Below, piece after piece: positions 5,653 through 8,095 of a stretch of DNA of 8,095 nucleotides. The translations under genes and the position numbers were made by a program. Source of the DNA: Aquimarina sp. (GTDB lineage Bacteria; Bacteroidota; Bacteroidia; Flavobacteriales; Flavobacteriaceae). Where the stretch lies: assembly GCA_020628975.1 (NCBI GenBank), contig JAHDEF010000078.1, positions 1 to 8,095 on the forward strand, written 5' to 3'. Position 1 is the stretch's first letter; each line of letters starts with the position of its first letter. Under the pieces are notes generated by a model. That model did not search any database, was not told the DNA's origin, and saw nothing but the letters and a program-made list of their open reading frames with translations.

Positions 5653-7344
5653 ATGTCAGACGATAAGAAGATTATCTTTTCAATGTCAGGAGTTACGAAG
5701 ACGTTTAAAGATTCGAATACTCCCGTTTTAAAAAATATTTATTTAAGTTTTTTCTATGGGGCGAAGATTGGTATTCTTGGACTTAATGGTTCGGGTAAAT
5801 CGACTTTGCTAAAAATTATAGCAGGTGCTGATACCAACTATCAAGGTGATGTTGTTTTTTCACAAGGGTATTCGGTAGGTTACTTGGAACAAGAACCCAA
5901 ACTCGATGATGAAAAAACCGTGTTAGATGTGGTGAAAGAAGGGGCTGCTGAAACTGTTGCTATACTTGAAGAATACAATAAAATTAATGATCAGTTTGGT
6001 TTAGAAGAAGTATATAGTGATCCTGATAAAATGGAGAAGCTAATGGCGCGACAAGCAGAACTTCAAGATGAAATTGATGCTAGAAATGCTTGGGAGTTAG
6101 ATACCAAATTAGAAATCGCTATGGATGCATTACGTACTCCTGAAGGTGATAAAAAAATTGGGGTACTATCAGGAGGAGAACGTCGCCGAGTAGCTTTATG
6201 TCGTTTATTATTGCAAGAACCTGATGTATTATTATTAGATGAGCCTACTAACCACTTAGATGCGGAATCGGTACATTGGTTAGAACATCATTTGGCACAA
6301 TACAAAGGAACAGTAATTGCCGTAACGCATGACCGTTATTTCTTAGACAATATTGCAGGTTGGATTTTAGAATTGGATAGAGGAGAAGGAATACCTTGGA
6401 AAGGAAATTATTCTTCTTGGTTAGATCAAAAGTCGAAACGTATGGCTCAGGAGTCTAAAACAGCTTCTAAACGTCAAAAAACCTTGGAACGCGAGTTAGA
6501 ATGGGTGCGTCAAGGAGCTAAAGGGCGTCAAACAAAGCAGAAAGCGCGTTTGAAGAACTACGATAAGTTGATGAGTCAAGACCAAAAACAGGTGGATGAA
6601 AAATTAGAGATTTTTATTCCGAATGGAGATCGTCTTGGGACAAATGTTATTGAAGCTACAGGAGTAAGTAAAGCTTTTGATGATAAATTATTATATGAAG
6701 ATTTAAATTTTAACCTTCCACAAGCAGGTATCGTTGGAATTATCGGGCCTAATGGTGCTGGTAAAACAACTATTTTCCGTATGATTATGGGAGAAGAACA
6801 GCCTGATAAGGGAAGCTTTTCAGTGGGTGATACGGCTAAGATTGCTTATGTAGATCAGAGCCACTCTAATATTGATCCTGAAAAAACGATTTGGCAGAAT
6901 TTCTCTGACGAGCAGGAATTAATTATGATGGGAGGTCGCCAAGTAAATTCGAGAGCGTACTTAAGTCGTTTTAATTTTAGTGGAAGCGAACAAAACAAAA
7001 AAGTTTCTACACTTTCAGGAGGGCAACGTAACCGTTTGCATTTGGCAATGACGCTAAAAGAAGAAGGTAACGTGTTATTACTCGATGAGCCAACAAATGA
7101 TTTAGATGTAAATACGCTTCGAGCTTTAGAGGAAGGTTTAGAAAATTTTGCAGGTTGTGCTGTAGTAATTAGTCACGACCGTTGGTTTTTAGATCGTATT
7201 TGTACGCATATTCTAGCTTTCGAAGGTGATTCACAAGTGTATTTCTTTGAAGGTTCTTTCTCTGATTACGAAGAAAATAAGAAAAAACGTCTTGGAGGTG
7301 ATTTAATGCCTAAGCGTATTAAGTATAAGAAGTTGGTTAGATAG
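5653..7344 (+). CDS. ettA: ABC-F ATPase, energy-dependent translational throttle protein EttA
   Basis: The 563-residue product has two ABC ATPase domains and no membrane segment, the ABC-F arrangement; EttA binds the ribosomal E site and gates translation according to the ADP/ATP ratio. Domain 1: Walker A GLNGSGKS (43-50), signature LSGGE (172-176), Walker B and D-loop LLLDEPTNHLD (193-203, catalytic E197), switch H226. The EttA-type arm insertion is at about 95-140. The charged linker that contacts P-site tRNA is at about 243-325, including LEWVRQGAKGRQTKQKARL (282-300). Domain 2: Walker A GPNGAGKT (365-372), signature LSGGQ (454-458), Walker B LLLDEPTNDLD (475-485, E479), switch H508. The C-terminus PKRIKYKKLVR and the run GWILELDRGEGIPWKGNYSSWL (236-257) match E. 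coli EttA closely as I recall it, which separates it from Uup and antibiotic-resistance ABC-F proteins. All catalytic residues are intact. The start at 5653 gives the expected N-terminus. A structured element lies just upstream and may affect expression. Confidence 0.96.
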   Translation: MSDDKKIIFSMSGVTKTFKDSNTPVLKNIYLSFFYGAKIGILGLNGSGKSTLLKIIAGADTNYQGDVVFSQGYSVGYLEQEPKLDDEKTVLDVVKEGAAETVAILEEYNKINDQFGLEEVYSDPDKMEKLMARQAELQDEIDARNAWELDTKLEIAMDALRTPEGDKKIGVLSGGERRRVALCRLLLQEPDVLLLDEPTNHLDAESVHWLEHHLAQYKGTVIAVTHDRYFLDNIAGWILELDRGEGIPWKGNYSSWLDQKSKRMAQESKTASKRQKTLERELEWVRQGAKGRQTKQKARLKNYDKLMSQDQKQVDEKLEIFIPNGDRLGTNVIEATGVSKAFDDKLLYEDLNFNLPQAGIVGIIGPNGAGKTTIFRMIMGEEQPDKGSFSVGDTAKIAYVDQSHSNIDPEKTIWQNFSDEQELIMMGGRQVNSRAYLSRFNFSGSEQNKKVSTLSGGQRNRLHLAMTLKEEGNVLLLDEPTNDLDVNTLRALEEGLENFAGCAVVISHDRWFLDRICTHILAFEGDSQVYFFEGSFSDYEENKKKRLGGDLMPKRIKYKKLVR

Positions 7345-7352
7345 TTTTTTAT

Positions 7353-7422
7353 ACGAAGGCTGAGCGAAGTCGAAGTCTGTTGGTTCACTGTAAAACCACA
7401 TTTCGGCTCCGCTCAATGTTCG
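7353..7422 (+). repeat. REP-like palindrome, inverted copy of the 5073-5147 core
   Basis: This 70-bp sequence is the reverse-orientation homologue of the interior of the element at 5037-5176. Its left part (7353-7380) matches the reverse complement of 5120-5147 apart from an indel and a few substitutions, and its right part (7393-7422) matches the reverse complement of 5073-5102 with one mismatch in 30 bases (C at 7410). The middle differs. It folds: CGAA with TTCG, TGAGCG (7361-7366) with CGCTCA (7410-7415), and GTCGAA (7369-7374) with TTCGGC (7402-7407) including G-U pairing. It lacks the 21-bp outer ends seen at the first copy. Lying eight bases after the ettA stop and 20 before the desulfurase start, it may attenuate read-through, but no T-run follows it. 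Confidence 0.7.
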
Positions 7423-7442
7423 CAACTACTATAAACGATTCT

Positions 7443-8095
7443 ATGAAAGTCTATTTCGATAACGCGGCTACTACGGCCATGCGGCCTGAAGTTATACAAA
7501 GTATGGTAGAAGTGATGGAAAATACTTTTGCTAATGCTTCAGCTACTTATGCTTTGGGTAGAAGTGCTAAAGCAATATTAGAAACTTCAAGAAAGAAAGT
7601 AGCTAAGCATTTTGGCGTACATGATAGCGAAATAACGTTTACTTCAGGTGGAACTGAGTCCAATAATTTAATTTTACAAGGTGCTGTTCGTGATTTAGGT
7701 GTAAAGCATATTATAACCACAAAAATTGAACATCATGCGGTGATAAAAACAGTCGATTATTTAGTTACTAACTTTAATATCTCGGTTCATTATTTACCTA
7801 TTTTGGCTGACGGTACTATTGATTATTTAGAGTTAGAGCAATTATTAAATACGTTAGAAGAAAAGGTATTAGTTTCACTAATGCACATAAATAATGAAAC
7901 AGGAATAATATTAGACCTAAAAAAAGTAGGTGAGTTGTGTGACGTAAATGAAGCTTTATTTCACTCTGATACCGTACAAACAATAGGGCATTATAACCTT
8001 AATTTTAAAGACGCCAAATTGCATTTTGCTACTGCAAGTGCGCATAAATTTTATGGACCTAAGGGTATCGGCTTTGCATATATTCATAAAAATTG
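7443..8095 (+). CDS. Cysteine desulfurase, NifS/IscS type (3' end outside window)
   Basis: The first 217 residues are visible; the family is about 380-400 long, so roughly half is missing. The enzyme is pyridoxal-phosphate dependent and takes sulfur from L-cysteine as a persulfide, releasing alanine, for Fe-S clusters and thiolated tRNA. Seen here: the N-terminal YFDNAATT (4-11); the cofactor phosphate-binding SGGTESNNL (68-76); EHHAV (96-100) with the histidine over the cofactor ring; HSDTVQTIGH (174-183), whose D176 and Q179 contact the cofactor; and SAHKFYGPKGIGF (199-211), with K202 the Schiff-base lysine. This block order and spacing match class I (NifS/IscS), not SufS. The motif usually written NPSSxHxxGR is NASATYALGR here (31-40). 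The active-site cysteine loop lies beyond the edge, so IscS, NifS and related subtypes cannot be told apart. No suf or isc partner is visible, and ettA is 98 bp upstream. Confidence 0.93.
   Translation, partial: MKVYFDNAATTAMRPEVIQSMVEVMENTFANASATYALGRSAKAILETSRKKVAKHFGVHDSEITFTSGGTESNNLILQGAVRDLGVKHIITTKIEHHAVIKTVDYLVTNFNISVHYLPILADGTIDYLELEQLLNTLEEKVLVSLMHINNETGIILDLKKVGELCDVNEALFHSDTVQTIGHYNLNFKDAKLHFATASAHKFYGPKGIGFAYIHKN

Noticed and set aside
1..8095. tRNA, rRNA, CRISPR array, prophage or defence genes
   Set aside because: I saw no cloverleaf-like block with CCA-type context, no regularly spaced repeats, and no phage or nuclease-type defence motif in the readable proteins.

Overview
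The window is AT-rich chromosomal DNA from a member of the Bacteroidota, most likely a marine-type Flavobacteriaceae. The basis is the protein families present: a Porin_10-like outer-membrane protein, a fused hisIE, a flavobacterial-style lipoprotein signal, and a C-terminal remnant of a choice-of-anchor I secreted protein. The Shine-Dalgarno-poor starts and the intergenic palindromes containing GAGCGAAGTCGAAG-type cores fit the same assignment. The assignment is from memory of these families, not from a search.

Layout. Positions 1-1537 (minus) hold the first 512 codons of a large predicted lipoprotein that runs off the left edge. It overlaps by one base (TAATG) with rnhB (1537-2148, minus), so the two form one leftward operon. 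A 147-bp divergent intergenic region with notable dyad symmetry separates rnhB from a 672-residue putative porin (2296-4314, plus). A stand-alone hisIE follows (best start 4410, to 5009). Positions 5010-5652 contain no intact gene: a 140-bp MITE-like palindrome with perfect 21-bp ends (5037-5176), the C-terminal stub of a decayed choice-of-anchor I gene (5211-5471, minus), and a strongly structured element (about 5518-5629) ending 24 bp before the next gene. Then come ettA (5653-7344, plus), a second copy in inverted orientation of the palindrome core (7353-7422), and the first 217 codons of a NifS/IscS-type cysteine desulfurase (7443 to the right edge).

Function. The intact genes are mostly housekeeping: removal of RNA from DNA (RNase HII), histidine biosynthesis steps 2 and 3 (HisIE), translational control by an ABC-F ATPase (EttA), sulfur mobilisation (cysteine desulfurase), and envelope proteins (porin, lipoprotein). 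They do not form an obvious single pathway. I see no defence system, phage, CRISPR array or complete insertion sequence. The part most worth a second look is the 5.0-7.4 kb repeat and RNA landscape. One REP-like core occurs three times: inside the MITE-like element, in the apical loop of the structured element upstream of ettA, and between ettA and the desulfurase gene. The two longer copies are in inverted orientation and bracket ettA.
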